Assembly: GCA_959598545.1 (NCBI GenBank)
Contig: CAUGFC010000048.1
Location: 1 to 12,661 of the forward strand
Source: an uncultured Olsenella sp.
GTDB lineage: Bacteria; Actinomycetota; Coriobacteriia; Coriobacteriales; Atopobiaceae
Length of the DNA: 12,661 nucleotides
Direction: 5' to 3'
The notes beneath the pieces were generated by a model. It searched no databases. It was not told the DNA's origin and saw only the letters and a list, made by a program, of their open reading frames with translations. Each line of letters begins with the position of its first letter. Position 1 is the first letter of the stretch. Positions 1 to 5,786 of the stretch are shown here, piece after piece. Position numbers and translations under genes: made by a program.

Positions 1-24
1 CAAATGGGGGCGTTGCCCCCTTTG
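1..24. terminator. GC-rich hairpin, probable terminator
   Basis: Bases 6-11 (GGGGGC) and 15-20 (GCCCCC) form a perfect 6-bp stem with a 3-nt loop. CAAA at 1-4 and TTTG at 21-24 can extend it past a T5 bulge. It lies 28 bp beyond the stop codon of the minus-strand regulator gene and so could terminate it. It could equally serve a plus-strand gene ending outside the window. The window edge prevents seeing whether a T-tract follows on the minus strand. Confidence 0.45.
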
Positions 25-51
25 GAAACCCCCACAAGAAAAGGCGGTACG

Positions 52-417
52 CTAGCCCTCCACCTCGCGCAGGAGCTCGGCGGGGTCGACGCCGTAGAGG
101 CGGGCGACCTTCATAAGGTTGGTGGTGCTGGGCTCGGAGGCGCCCGACTCCCACTTGGAGACGGCCTGGCGGCTCACACCGACCTTCTCGGCGACGAACT
201 CCTGCGTCATCTTGCAGCGCTCGCGATGGGACTTGAGCACCTCGGCGAGCGAGCGGCGCACCGCCACGGCCTCCGGGTCCTTGCGCGGGCGGTCCTGCCG
301 GAGGAACCAGCGGATGGCAAGGATGCAGAGAATGACGAAGAGGACCCAGGGCAGCGCCCGGATCAACAGCAGGGGGAGCATGATGGCAAGCTCCGCAGGC
401 CCTATTCCCGGAATCAT
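52..417 (-). CDS. membrane-anchored XRE-family helix-turn-helix regulator
   Basis: This 121-aa protein has an unusual order. A hydrophobic N-terminal segment (about residues 8-38, rich in L/I/A/V) looks like one membrane helix. A short basic linker with RQDRPRKDP follows, then a C-terminal Cro/C1-type HTH from about residue 52, with the typical MTQEFVAEKVGVSRQAVSKWESG motif and a final DPAELL helix. The family binds DNA as a dimer. The membrane anchor suggests a sensor tied to the envelope, but no ligand can be inferred. The start at 417 is preferred over the longer frame to 483 because AGAGGAG lies 6 nt upstream. It follows yqeC on the same strand, 120 bp downstream, so it may be partly co-transcribed. 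It is not shown to regulate the neighbouring Se/Mo genes. Confidence 0.8.
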   Translation of the reverse strand: MIPGIGPAELAIMLPLLLIRALPWVLFVILCILAIRWFLRQDRPRKDPEAVAVRRSLAEVLKSHRERCKMTQEFVAEKVGVSRQAVSKWESGASEPSTTNLMKVARLYGVDPAELLREVEG

Positions 418-450
418 CGCTGCTCCTCTCTCCGCGCCTGGCATGAGCCA

Positions 451-477
451 ACCGTAGCACCAGGGGGCGGTTGCCAA
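451..477 (-). promoter_or_regulatory. weak candidate promoter for the XRE gene
   Basis: Read on the minus strand, TTGGCA (472-477) is followed after 15 bp by TACGGT (451-456, matching TAnnnT). That would place the transcript start about 25-30 nt before the ATG at 417. The spacing is short and the match is weak, so this is only a candidate. The surrounding 418-537 gap also contains a small GCAAC/GTTGC inverted repeat (491-505) and otherwise nothing recognisable. Confidence 0.2.
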
Positions 478-537
478 CAGCACCTATCGCGCAACGTTCG
501 GTTGCACCTGGGTTGCGGCGAGCCGAGCGGCGCCGGC

Positions 538-1197
538 CTACCGTGCGAGAGGGACGCCGTCGCGCAGACTCGCGCAGACGGCGGGCACGTCGAGAAGACC
601 GGCGAGCTCGCGCGAGGCGCCCGGCGCGACGTCTGCCTGGTTGACGAGGGTGACGTCGGCGAGGGCCTCGGCGTTTGCGGCGCGCGCCACGAGCTCAGGC
701 GTGGCGGGGTCATCCGGAGCGCAGCCGGCGAGCTCGCAGAAGCGCTCTGGGCGGTGGACGACCTCGCGCACGGGGTGATCGAGCCCGGACGCGCCGAGCA
801 CGAGGACCGTGCGCTCAGAGCACGCGGGTATGACCGGCTCCCAGGGGGCGTGCGCCTTGAGGGGGAGCCGCCGCGAGCCGTCGGCCTCCACGAGGACGTG
901 GTCCGCGAGAGCGGCGAGGACGTCCATGTCGAGCTCCGGGGCCGCGAGCTTGCCGTTCTTCTCGGCCTGCGAGCCTACGCAGACGACGCGCGACTCCGCG
1001 AGCGCCGCGCGCACGTCGTCGGCGTCGGCCGAGGTCACGAGCGGCACGCCCGCGAACGGTAGGATGTGCGTCGTGGTGGTGAGCACGACCGTGCCCGGCA
1101 GCTCGCGCGCGAGCGCCGCCAGAAGCGACGTCTTGCCGCCGCTGCCGACGACCGACGTCACGCCGCGGCCTGCGCCCAGCAGCTCCGCAAGTCCCAT
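538..1197 (-). CDS. yqeC: YqeC, selenium-dependent hydroxylase accessory NTPase-like protein
   Basis: This 219-aa protein of the YqeC family accompanies selenium-dependent molybdenum hydroxylases. Its biochemical role is unproven. It is thought to help make or insert the selenium-containing molybdenum cofactor. The N-terminus has a P-loop variant GSGGKTS (residues 18-24) and LTTTTHI (39-45). The family signature VEADGSRRLPLKAHAPWEP starts at residue 103, and LVNQADV lies near the C-terminus. Start 1197 is chosen because GAGGAGGTG lies just upstream and the longer frame to 1335 has no family similarity. It is transcribed divergently from the double-cubane reductase gene, sharing the 1198-1334 control region. 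The length is normal for the family and no defects are visible. Confidence 0.88.
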   Translation of the reverse strand: MGLAELLGAGRGVTSVVGSGGKTSLLAALARELPGTVVLTTTTHILPFAGVPLVTSADADDVRAALAESRVVCVGSQAEKNGKLAAPELDMDVLAALADHVLVEADGSRRLPLKAHAPWEPVIPACSERTVLVLGASGLDHPVREVVHRPERFCELAGCAPDDPATPELVARAANAEALADVTLVNQADVAPGASRELAGLLDVPAVCASLRDGVPLAR

Positions 1198-1235
1198 GGC
1201 GCACCTCCTCGAAGCAATCCTACCGCTCGGGGGCA

Positions 1236-1294
1236 TTGGAGTTTCCAAACTACAACGACAGATTACTCTTTGTTTGGTGGCCAAACTAGTTGGA
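1236..1294. promoter_or_regulatory. divergent control region with paired palindromes
   Basis: The 137-bp gap between yqeC and the reductase gene is AT-richer than its surroundings. It contains two inverted repeats: TTGGA-GTT-TCCAA (1236-1248) and GTTTGG-TGG-CCAAAC (1272-1286). The octamer CCAAACTA is directly repeated at 1245-1252 and 1281-1288. TTTCCA (1242-1247) and TACTCT (1264-1269), 16 bp apart, are a possible rightward promoter, which would put the second palindrome over the transcript start as an operator. The 11-mer AACTAGTTGGA (1284-1294) recurs exactly at 5713-5723 upstream of yqeB-xdhC. The binding protein is unknown. Confidence 0.45.
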
Positions 1295-1334
1295 TGGACC
1301 GCGAAGGCGGGATCACGAACCGGCAGGAGGACCA

Positions 1335-2501
1335 ATGACCGACGCCAGCGCCCCCATCGAGCTCCCGCGCACCTTCGAGGAGTTCAACGAGCAGCGACGC
1401 CAGAGCTTTCTCAAGGTCAAGGACTTCAAGCAGGCGGGCGGCAGGCTGGTGGGCTACCTCTGCAGCTATACGCCGCTCGAGGTGATCGACGCCGCGGGCG
1501 CCTCGGCAGTTGGGCTCTGCGGCACCTCCGACGAGGTCATCCCCGCGGCCGAGGAGGTCCTGCCGGCCAACCTCTGCCCGCTCGTCAAGTCGACCTACGG
1601 CTTCGCGTACTCGCAGAAGTGCCCGTTCACGCACTTCTCGGATCTCATCGTGGGCGAGACGACCTGCGACGGCAAGAAGAAGATGTACGAGCTGCTGGGA
1701 GAGCTCAAGCCAACGCACATCCTGCACCTGCCGCAGGGTCGATCCCGGGTCTACGAGCGCGAGGGCTGGTACCAGGAGGTCGTCGCCCTCAAGGAGGCCC
1801 TTGAGCGGCTCTACGGCATTCGGATAACCGACGACGCGCTTCGCGAGGCCGCCCGCCTGCGAAACCGCCTGCGCCGCGCGACGCTGGCCCTCTTCGAGCT
1901 GCAGCGCGCGGAGCCGCCGGCCATGAGCGGCGTTGAGCTCATGAGCACGATGTTCGCGGGCACCTTCAACTTTGACGTGCGCGCCTACGTGGAGAGCCTC
2001 GAGCGGCTCGGGGATCAGCGTCGGGCGGCGGCTGAGGCGGGCGGTAGCCCCATCAGCGAGGGGGCCAAGCGTATCCTCATCACCGGCTGCCCGGTGGGAG
2101 GCGTCATCGGCAAGGTCGGCTCCACCATAGAACGCAACGGCGGCGTGGTCGTGTGCGAGGACGACTGCGGCGGAGAGCGCACCAACCGCTTTATGGTCGA
2201 CGAGGACGCGCCGGACATCCTGCGCGCGATCGCCGAGCGCTACCTCAAGATCAACTGCTCGGTCATGACGCCCAACGACGACCGCTTCGTCGCGACGCGC
2301 GAGATGATCGAGAAGTACCGCGTGGACGGCGTCATCGAGTGCGTGCTCACGGCCTGCCATACCTTCAACGTCGAGGCTGCTCGGATGGAGCGCGCCGTGG
2401 AGGAGGCGGGCGTGCCGTACATGAAGATTGAGACCGACTACTCCTCCGGCGACCTCGGCCAGCTCGAGACGCGTATCGCCGCCTTCATCGAGACGCTCTA
2501 G
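1335..2501 (+). CDS. double-cubane-cluster-type anaerobic reductase (2-hydroxyacyl-CoA dehydratase D family)
   Basis: This 388-aa protein is of the HgdB/HgdC-like (2-hydroxyacyl-CoA dehydratase D) superfamily, in the branch typified by E. coli YjiM and the structurally studied double-cubane cluster protein (DCCP). Members hold a [8Fe-9S] double-cubane and catalyse low-potential, ATP-coupled reductions. The physiological substrate is generally unknown. Candidate cluster ligands are C43, C62, C81, C96, C111, C252, C274, C278, C308, C336 and C341, and the motif ITGCPVGGVIGK (249-260) is typical. The start has AGGAGG at 1325-1330, 4 nt before the ATG. Its activase follows immediately, as in yjiM-yjiL. 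Its place at the head of a selenium-carrier operon suggests a role in Se/Mo cofactor chemistry rather than amino-acid fermentation. The dehydratase name is a family label only. Confidence 0.88.
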   Translation: MTDASAPIELPRTFEEFNEQRRQSFLKVKDFKQAGGRLVGYLCSYTPLEVIDAAGASAVGLCGTSDEVIPAAEEVLPANLCPLVKSTYGFAYSQKCPFTHFSDLIVGETTCDGKKKMYELLGELKPTHILHLPQGRSRVYEREGWYQEVVALKEALERLYGIRITDDALREAARLRNRLRRATLALFELQRAEPPAMSGVELMSTMFAGTFNFDVRAYVESLERLGDQRRAAAEAGGSPISEGAKRILITGCPVGGVIGKVGSTIERNGGVVVCEDDCGGERTNRFMVDEDAPDILRAIAERYLKINCSVMTPNDDRFVATREMIEKYRVDGVIECVLTACHTFNVEAARMERAVEEAGVPYMKIETDYSSGDLGQLETRIAAFIETL

Positions 2502-2510
2502 GTGGTCGTC

Positions 2511-3299
2511 GTGGCGTCGGGCGAGAAGTGCCTGCGGCTGGGGATCGGCCTGGACATAGGCTCCACGGCGACGAAGCTCGTCGTGCTGGGCGATGACGGC
2601 GCGGTCTCGCACACGGACCTCATGCCCACGGGCTTCTCGAGCGTGGATGCGGCGGCGCGCGCCCTCGCGTCGCTCGAGGCGGCGGGGCTTGCCCCGGGCG
2701 GGGGAGCGCGCGTCGTCGCCACTGGCTACGGGCGCGTGGCCGTGCCCTACGCGGACAAGGTGGTGACCGAGATCACCTGTCACGGCCGTGGGGCCGCGCG
2801 GCTCTTCGGTCCCGATGGAACCGTGATTGACGTGGGCGGCCAGGACACCAAGGTCATCCGCCTGCGCGCGGGGCGCGTGGCAAAGTTTGCCATGAACGAC
2901 AAGTGTGCGGCGGGCACGGGGCGCTTCCTCGAGGTCATGGCCGACCGCCTGGGCGTCTCCCAGGAGGAGCTCTCCGCGCTCGCGCGCGCGGGCGAGCCGA
3001 CGAGGATCTCCAGCATGTGCACCGTCTTCGCGGAGAGCGAGGTCATCAGCCTCGTGGGGCGCGGCGAGCCGCGCGAGAACATTGCGAGCGGCGTGGTGGA
3101 GAGCGTGGCGGCGCGCGTTGCCACGCTCGTGGCGTCGGCGGGCGGCTCGGCGCCGTACTACCTGACGGGCGGTCTCTGTGACAATGGCTACGTGGTGGAT
3201 CGCCTGGCCGCGCTTCTCGGCGCGCCGGTGACGACCCGCCCCGAGGCGCGCTATGCGGGCGCCATCGGGGCTGCGCTGGCGGCGTTGGACCTGGGTTAG
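2511..3299 (+). CDS. ATP-dependent activase/reductase of the double-cubane protein (BadF/HgdC family)
   Basis: This 262-aa ASKHA-fold ATPase feeds electrons to the preceding double-cubane protein. ATP hydrolysis in the homodimer drives transfer from its bridging [4Fe-4S] cluster. Visible motifs are phosphate-1 DIGSTATK (15-22), phosphate-2 DVGGQDTK (107-114), and cluster cysteines C132 in NDKCAAGTG and C170 in SSMCTVFAESE. The C-terminal GGLCDNGYVVDRL matches the adenosine-side motif. The GTG at 2511 is preferred because GGTGG (2501-2505) sits 5 nt upstream, overlapping the previous stop. A GTG at 2502, abutting that stop, would add three residues. The near-zero spacing implies translational coupling with the reductase. 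The length is normal and both cluster cysteines are intact. Confidence 0.9.
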   Translation: MASGEKCLRLGIGLDIGSTATKLVVLGDDGAVSHTDLMPTGFSSVDAAARALASLEAAGLAPGGGARVVATGYGRVAVPYADKVVTEITCHGRGAARLFGPDGTVIDVGGQDTKVIRLRAGRVAKFAMNDKCAAGTGRFLEVMADRLGVSQEELSALARAGEPTRISSMCTVFAESEVISLVGRGEPRENIASGVVESVAARVATLVASAGGSAPYYLTGGLCDNGYVVDRLAALLGAPVTTRPEARYAGAIGAALAALDLG

Positions 3300-3386
3300 G
3301 AAGGGCTCGCGCGGGGAGGTTCTTCTCGCCGTGCGGGCCGTGGGACGAGACGACGGTGGCCCTGCGGGGCCTGACGGGAGGAAGAC

Positions 3387-4019
3387 ATGGCGGAGACGAT
3401 GCTGACGATCGACGCGCGCGGCGAGGCGTGCCCCATCCCGGTGGTGCGGACGCTCAAGGCGCTCGGCGCGCTGGCGGGCCCGGGCACGGTGGAGACCATC
3501 GTCGATAACGAGATCGCGGTGCAGAACCTCACCCGCATGGGCGAGGGCAAGGGGTGCGCGGTCTCGAGCGAGCGCACCGGGGAGAGGGAGTGGCGCGTCA
3601 CCGTGCGCGCGGACGCGGAGGTTGCGGTCGCGGCGGGCGAGCCCGAGGCCGTGACCTGCGACGTCCCGGCCGGCGCGGCACCGCGCAACGTGGTCGTGGC
3701 GATCACGTCCGAGTGCATGGGAACCGGCGACGACGTCCTGGGCAAGAAGCTCATGGGGAGCTTCGTCTACTCGCTCACCCAGCTCGACGAGCTGCCCGCG
3801 ACCGTGCTGCTCTACAACGGCGGGGCGCATCTCAGCTGCGAGGGGTCGCCGGCGCTGGAGGACCTGCGCGGCCTCGCGGCGGCGGGCGTGGAGGTCCTCA
3901 CCTGCGGCACCTGCCTCGACCACTATGGCATCGCGGACACGCTGGCCGTGGGCGAGGTCACCAACATGTACGTGATCGCGCAGCGCCTCACGGGCGCGAG
4001 CCTCGTGGTGAGGCCGTAG
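3387..4019 (+). CDS. yedF: selenium metabolism protein YedF (TusA-like plus DsrE-like)
   Basis: This 210-aa two-domain protein is of the type found with selenium-dependent molybdenum hydroxylases and orphan selD genes. The N-terminal TusA/SirA-like domain carries the persulfide/selenide carrier motif GEACPIPVVRT with C15. The C-terminal half (about 100-210) is DsrE-like, with C110 in ITSECMGTGDD, C151 and a CGTC pair (C173, C176). It probably carries or relays reactive sulfur or selenium. The exact reaction is unknown. The ATG at 3387 has GGGAGGAAG just upstream. An 87-bp gap separates it from the activase. DUF3343 begins 3 bp after its stop. All cysteines are encoded as Cys, with no in-frame UGA. 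Confidence 0.88.
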   Translation: MAETMLTIDARGEACPIPVVRTLKALGALAGPGTVETIVDNEIAVQNLTRMGEGKGCAVSSERTGEREWRVTVRADAEVAVAAGEPEAVTCDVPAGAAPRNVVVAITSECMGTGDDVLGKKLMGSFVYSLTQLDELPATVLLYNGGAHLSCEGSPALEDLRGLAAAGVEVLTCGTCLDHYGIADTLAVGEVTNMYVIAQRLTGASLVVRP

Positions 4020-4022
4020 GTC

Positions 4023-4283
4023 GTGGCCGGCGCGCGGCGCATGCGGGTCCCGTCGCTCGTGGTGACGTTTCCCACCACGGCGGCGGCGATGTCGTGCGAG
4101 GAGAGCTGCGCGCGCCGCGGCCTGCCCGGACGGATGATTCCCGTGCCGGGCGAGGTCGCGGCCGGGTGCGGCCTGGCGTGGAAGGCGGCTCCCGAGGACC
4201 GTGCGGAGCTGGAGGGCGCGCTCGCGGCCGACGGCGTGCCCGTCGAGGGCTGGACCGTGATCGAGCTGCTGGAGTTTCGCTAG
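4023..4283 (+). CDS. DUF3343 putative Se/S carrier-like protein
   Basis: This 86-aa small protein matches the DUF3343 pattern (putative Se/S carrier): a SLVVTFPTTAAAM strand-helix, then RMIPVPGEVAAGCGLAWK, where C49 followed by Gly is the family's likely carrier cysteine. It probably accepts selenium or sulfur from the class V PLP enzyme encoded next and passes it on, possibly to YedF or the molybdenum cofactor. This role is inferred from family and context. The GTG at 4023 has GTGAGG 9 nt upstream, overlapping the end of yedF. An ATG at 4041 (MRVPSL) is an alternative that would still keep the whole domain. Confidence 0.82.
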   Translation: MAGARRMRVPSLVVTFPTTAAAMSCEESCARRGLPGRMIPVPGEVAAGCGLAWKAAPEDRAELEGALAADGVPVEGWTVIELLEFR

Positions 4284-4310
4284 ACGGCGGGCGAGAAGGA
4301 CGTGGGGCCG

Positions 4311-5459
4311 ATGATCTATCTGGACAACGCGGCGACGACGATGCGCAAGCCGCAGGAGGTCGTGGACGCCGTCGTGGCGGCGATGGGCTCGCTCGGAAAC
4401 GCCGGTCGCGGCGCGTCCGCGGGTGCGCTCGACGCGGGGCGCGTGGTGCTGCGCTGCCGCGAGGCGATGGCGCGTCTGCTCGGATGCCCCCGGGCGGACC
4501 ACGTGTGCTTCCTCGCCAACTCCACGGCCGCCCTCAACGCTGCGCTGTCCGGGCTGGTCGGGCAGGGGGACCGCGTGGTGACAACGGTGCTGGAGCACAA
4601 CTCCGTGCTGCGGCCGCTCGCGCGCCTGGCGGACGAGCGCGGTGCCGAGGTGGCCTACGCCGGCTGCGACGAGCACGGGTTTCTCGACATGGGCGAGCTC
4701 GAGCGGCTGGTTACGCCGGGCACGCGCCTCGTTGCGGTGACGCATGCCTCCAACGTGACGGGCAATCTCGTGGACGTGGCCCGCGTGGCCCAGATTGCGC
4801 ACGCGGCGGGGTCGCTCTGCCTGGTGGACGCGTCGCAGAGCGCCGGCGCCGCGCCGATCGACATGGCGGCCATGGGCCTCGACGTGGTGTGCTTCACCGG
4901 GCACAAGGGACTCATGGGCCCGCAGGGCACGGGCGGCATGGCGGTGGCCGAGGGCGTCGACGTGCGTCCGTGGGTCGAGGGCGGCTCCGGCGTGCACTCC
5001 TTCGAGCGTCGGCACCCGCTTGAGTGGCCCACGCGGCTGGAGGCGGGGACGCTCAACGCGCACGGTCTGGCGGGCCTTGCGGCGGGCATTGCGTTTATCG
5101 AGAAGAACGGCGGGCCCGCGGCGGTGGGTGCGCGCGAGCACGCGCTCGCGCGACAGCTCTACGAGGGCGTGGCCGGGGTGCCGGGCGTGACGGTGTACGG
5201 CGGCTGGCCCGTGGCGCCCGAGCGTTGCGGTGGCATCGTCGCGCTGAACGTTGACGGGCTGGACTCGGCGGAGGTGGCCGACGCGCTGTCCTCCGGCTGG
5301 GGGATCGCATCTCGCGCCGGCGCCCACTGCGCTCCGCTCATGCACCGCGCGTTGGGGACTGAGCGCCAGGGCATCGTCCGCCTGAGCTGCGGCTGGTTCA
5401 CCACCGAGGACGAGGTTGACGTTGCGGCGTCCGCCATCCGCGAAATCGCCGCGGGCTGA
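4311..5459 (+). CDS. cysteine desulfurase-family PLP enzyme (class V aminotransferase fold)
   Basis: This 382-aa protein is of the class V PLP enzyme family related to NifS/CsdA, in the branch often annotated with selenium-molybdenum hydroxylase loci (EF2568-like). It begins MIYLDNAATT as usual. H96 is in LEHNSVLRP, DASQSAG (173-179) is the PLP pyridine-contact region, K199 in FTGHKGLMGPQG is the expected Schiff-base lysine, and C340 in SRAGAHCAPLMH is the expected catalytic cysteine. It would remove S (or Se) from cysteine or selenocysteine and load a carrier, most simply DUF3343 or YedF encoded upstream. The ATG at 4311 has AAGGA at 4296-4300. The GTG at 4302 is less well placed. It is the last gene of the left operon. 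Seven bases after its stop an inverted-repeat element begins. Confidence 0.88.
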   Translation: MIYLDNAATTMRKPQEVVDAVVAAMGSLGNAGRGASAGALDAGRVVLRCREAMARLLGCPRADHVCFLANSTAALNAALSGLVGQGDRVVTTVLEHNSVLRPLARLADERGAEVAYAGCDEHGFLDMGELERLVTPGTRLVAVTHASNVTGNLVDVARVAQIAHAAGSLCLVDASQSAGAAPIDMAAMGLDVVCFTGHKGLMGPQGTGGMAVAEGVDVRPWVEGGSGVHSFERRHPLEWPTRLEAGTLNAHGLAGLAAGIAFIEKNGGPAAVGAREHALARQLYEGVAGVPGVTVYGGWPVAPERCGGIVALNVDGLDSAEVADALSSGWGIASRAGAHCAPLMHRALGTERQGIVRLSCGWFTTEDEVDVAASAIREIAAG

Positions 5460-5466
5460 GGTGTCT

Positions 5467-5581
5467 CTTCCAGGTGTGTACGAAGTTGCGGAGTTGATGC
5501 TCTTCTCGGTGAGATGTTTACCTGCGGGTTTGTGATCGCTAGGTACCGTATTAGTTTTGCAACTTCGTACACACCCGGAAG
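5467..5581. repeat. 115-bp inverted-repeat element, copy A
   Basis: Arms 5467-5489 and 5559-5581 are 23 nt each and complementary at 22 positions, the only mismatch being A5472 against C5576. The 17-nt core GGTGTGTACGAAGTTGC is perfect. The 69-nt spacer holds GTTTACCTGCGG (5516-5527), which starts exactly 8 nt left of the symmetry centre (5524). The element at 10571-10697 has the near-identical 12-mer at the same offset. Copy A begins 7 nt after the PLP-enzyme stop, so it may act as a 3'-end or terminator structure. No T-tract follows it on the plus strand. Confidence 0.8.
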
Positions 5582-5604
5582 GGGTCGTACAAACCCGGAG
5601 AGGG
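5565..5604. repeat. 20-bp tandem duplication at the edge of copy A
   Basis: Two abutting 20-bp units, 5565-5584 and 5585-5604, both begin TCGTACA and match at 17 of 20 positions. The first unit is most of the right arm of the inverted repeat. The duplication therefore looks like a slippage or insertion product involving the arm end. Confidence 0.65.
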
Positions 5605-5712
5605 AGGCGCGGGCGGCGAGAAGGATGGAGCTGCCGAGGTCGGGCCGTCTGAGAGCACGTTGGTACCGTTCGCGCCGTTGGTGCTCGGGGCAAACATTTT
5701 GTGAGATAGACT

Positions 5713-5730
5713 AACTAGTTGGAATTCAAC
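5713..5730. promoter_or_regulatory. candidate operator AACTAGTTGGA upstream of yqeB-xdhC
   Basis: AACTAGTTGGA (5713-5723) is an exact copy of 1284-1294 in the divergent region of the left operon. It overlaps GTTG-GAATT-CAAC (5718-5730), an interrupted inverted repeat. TTGGAA (5719-5724) could be a -35 for TTATAT (5744-5749), but the 19-bp spacing is long. A shared regulator of the two operons would explain the repetition. Confidence 0.35.
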
Positions 5731-5740
5731 GTCGCGCAGA

Positions 5741-5766
5741 GCGTTATATTTTTAAAAATATAACGC
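5741..5766. promoter_or_regulatory. 26-bp perfect palindrome, ModE-type molybdate operator candidate
   Basis: GCGTTATATTTTT (5741-5753) is the exact reverse complement of 5754-5766. The inner 24 bp have half-sites CGTTATATT and AATATAACG separated by 6 bp. This is the layout of the E. coli modABC ModE operator as I recall it (CGTTATATT-N6-TACATAACG). It ends 4 nt before the AAGGAGG of yqeB-xdhC and overlaps the only plausible -10 (TTATAT or TATATT), so a bound repressor would block transcription. No modE gene is in the window. The match rests on a remembered consensus and on position. Confidence 0.6.
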
Positions 5767-5786
5767 GGGCAAGGAGGTTGGCGCGC

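Larger units (their letters stand above)
5460..5786. other. 327-bp gene-free stretch between two operons
   Basis: No convincing gene lies here. A 66-codon frame at 5514-5714 crosses the repeats and resembles nothing. From left to right it holds a 115-bp inverted-repeat element, an overlapping 20-bp tandem duplication, a G+C-rich stretch (about 5605-5690) with no structure I can name, then an AT-rich promoter zone (about 5690-5766) with the AACTAGTTGGA motif and a 26-bp palindrome. Confidence 0.7.

Noticed and set aside
1335..3299. Annotation of the reductase pair as 2-hydroxyacyl-CoA dehydratase for amino-acid fermentation
   Set aside because: No partner dehydratase subunit, CoA-transferase or dehydrogenase is nearby. 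The single-subunit plus activase arrangement fits the double-cubane (YjiM/YjiL) branch.
3387..5459. Possible in-frame selenocysteine (UGA) in the selenium-related genes
   Set aside because: The reading frames of yedF, DUF3343 and the PLP enzyme run uninterrupted with Cys at the expected positions. No frame needs a UGA to be complete.
5467..5604. Possible CRISPR array from the repeats at 5467-5604
   Set aside because: There are only inverted arms and one tandem duplication. No regular direct repeats with unique spacers exist.
1263..5693. Very long minus-strand open frame (1476 codons) opposite the left operon
   Set aside because: It is antisense to five well-recognised genes, its product is a low-complexity R/H/A-rich string, and it is the usual result of high-GC codon bias on the opposite strand.
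5514..5714. Small 66-codon plus-strand frame in the gene-free stretch
   Set aside because: It runs through the inverted and tandem repeats, is Arg-rich, lacks a ribosome-binding site and matches nothing known to me.
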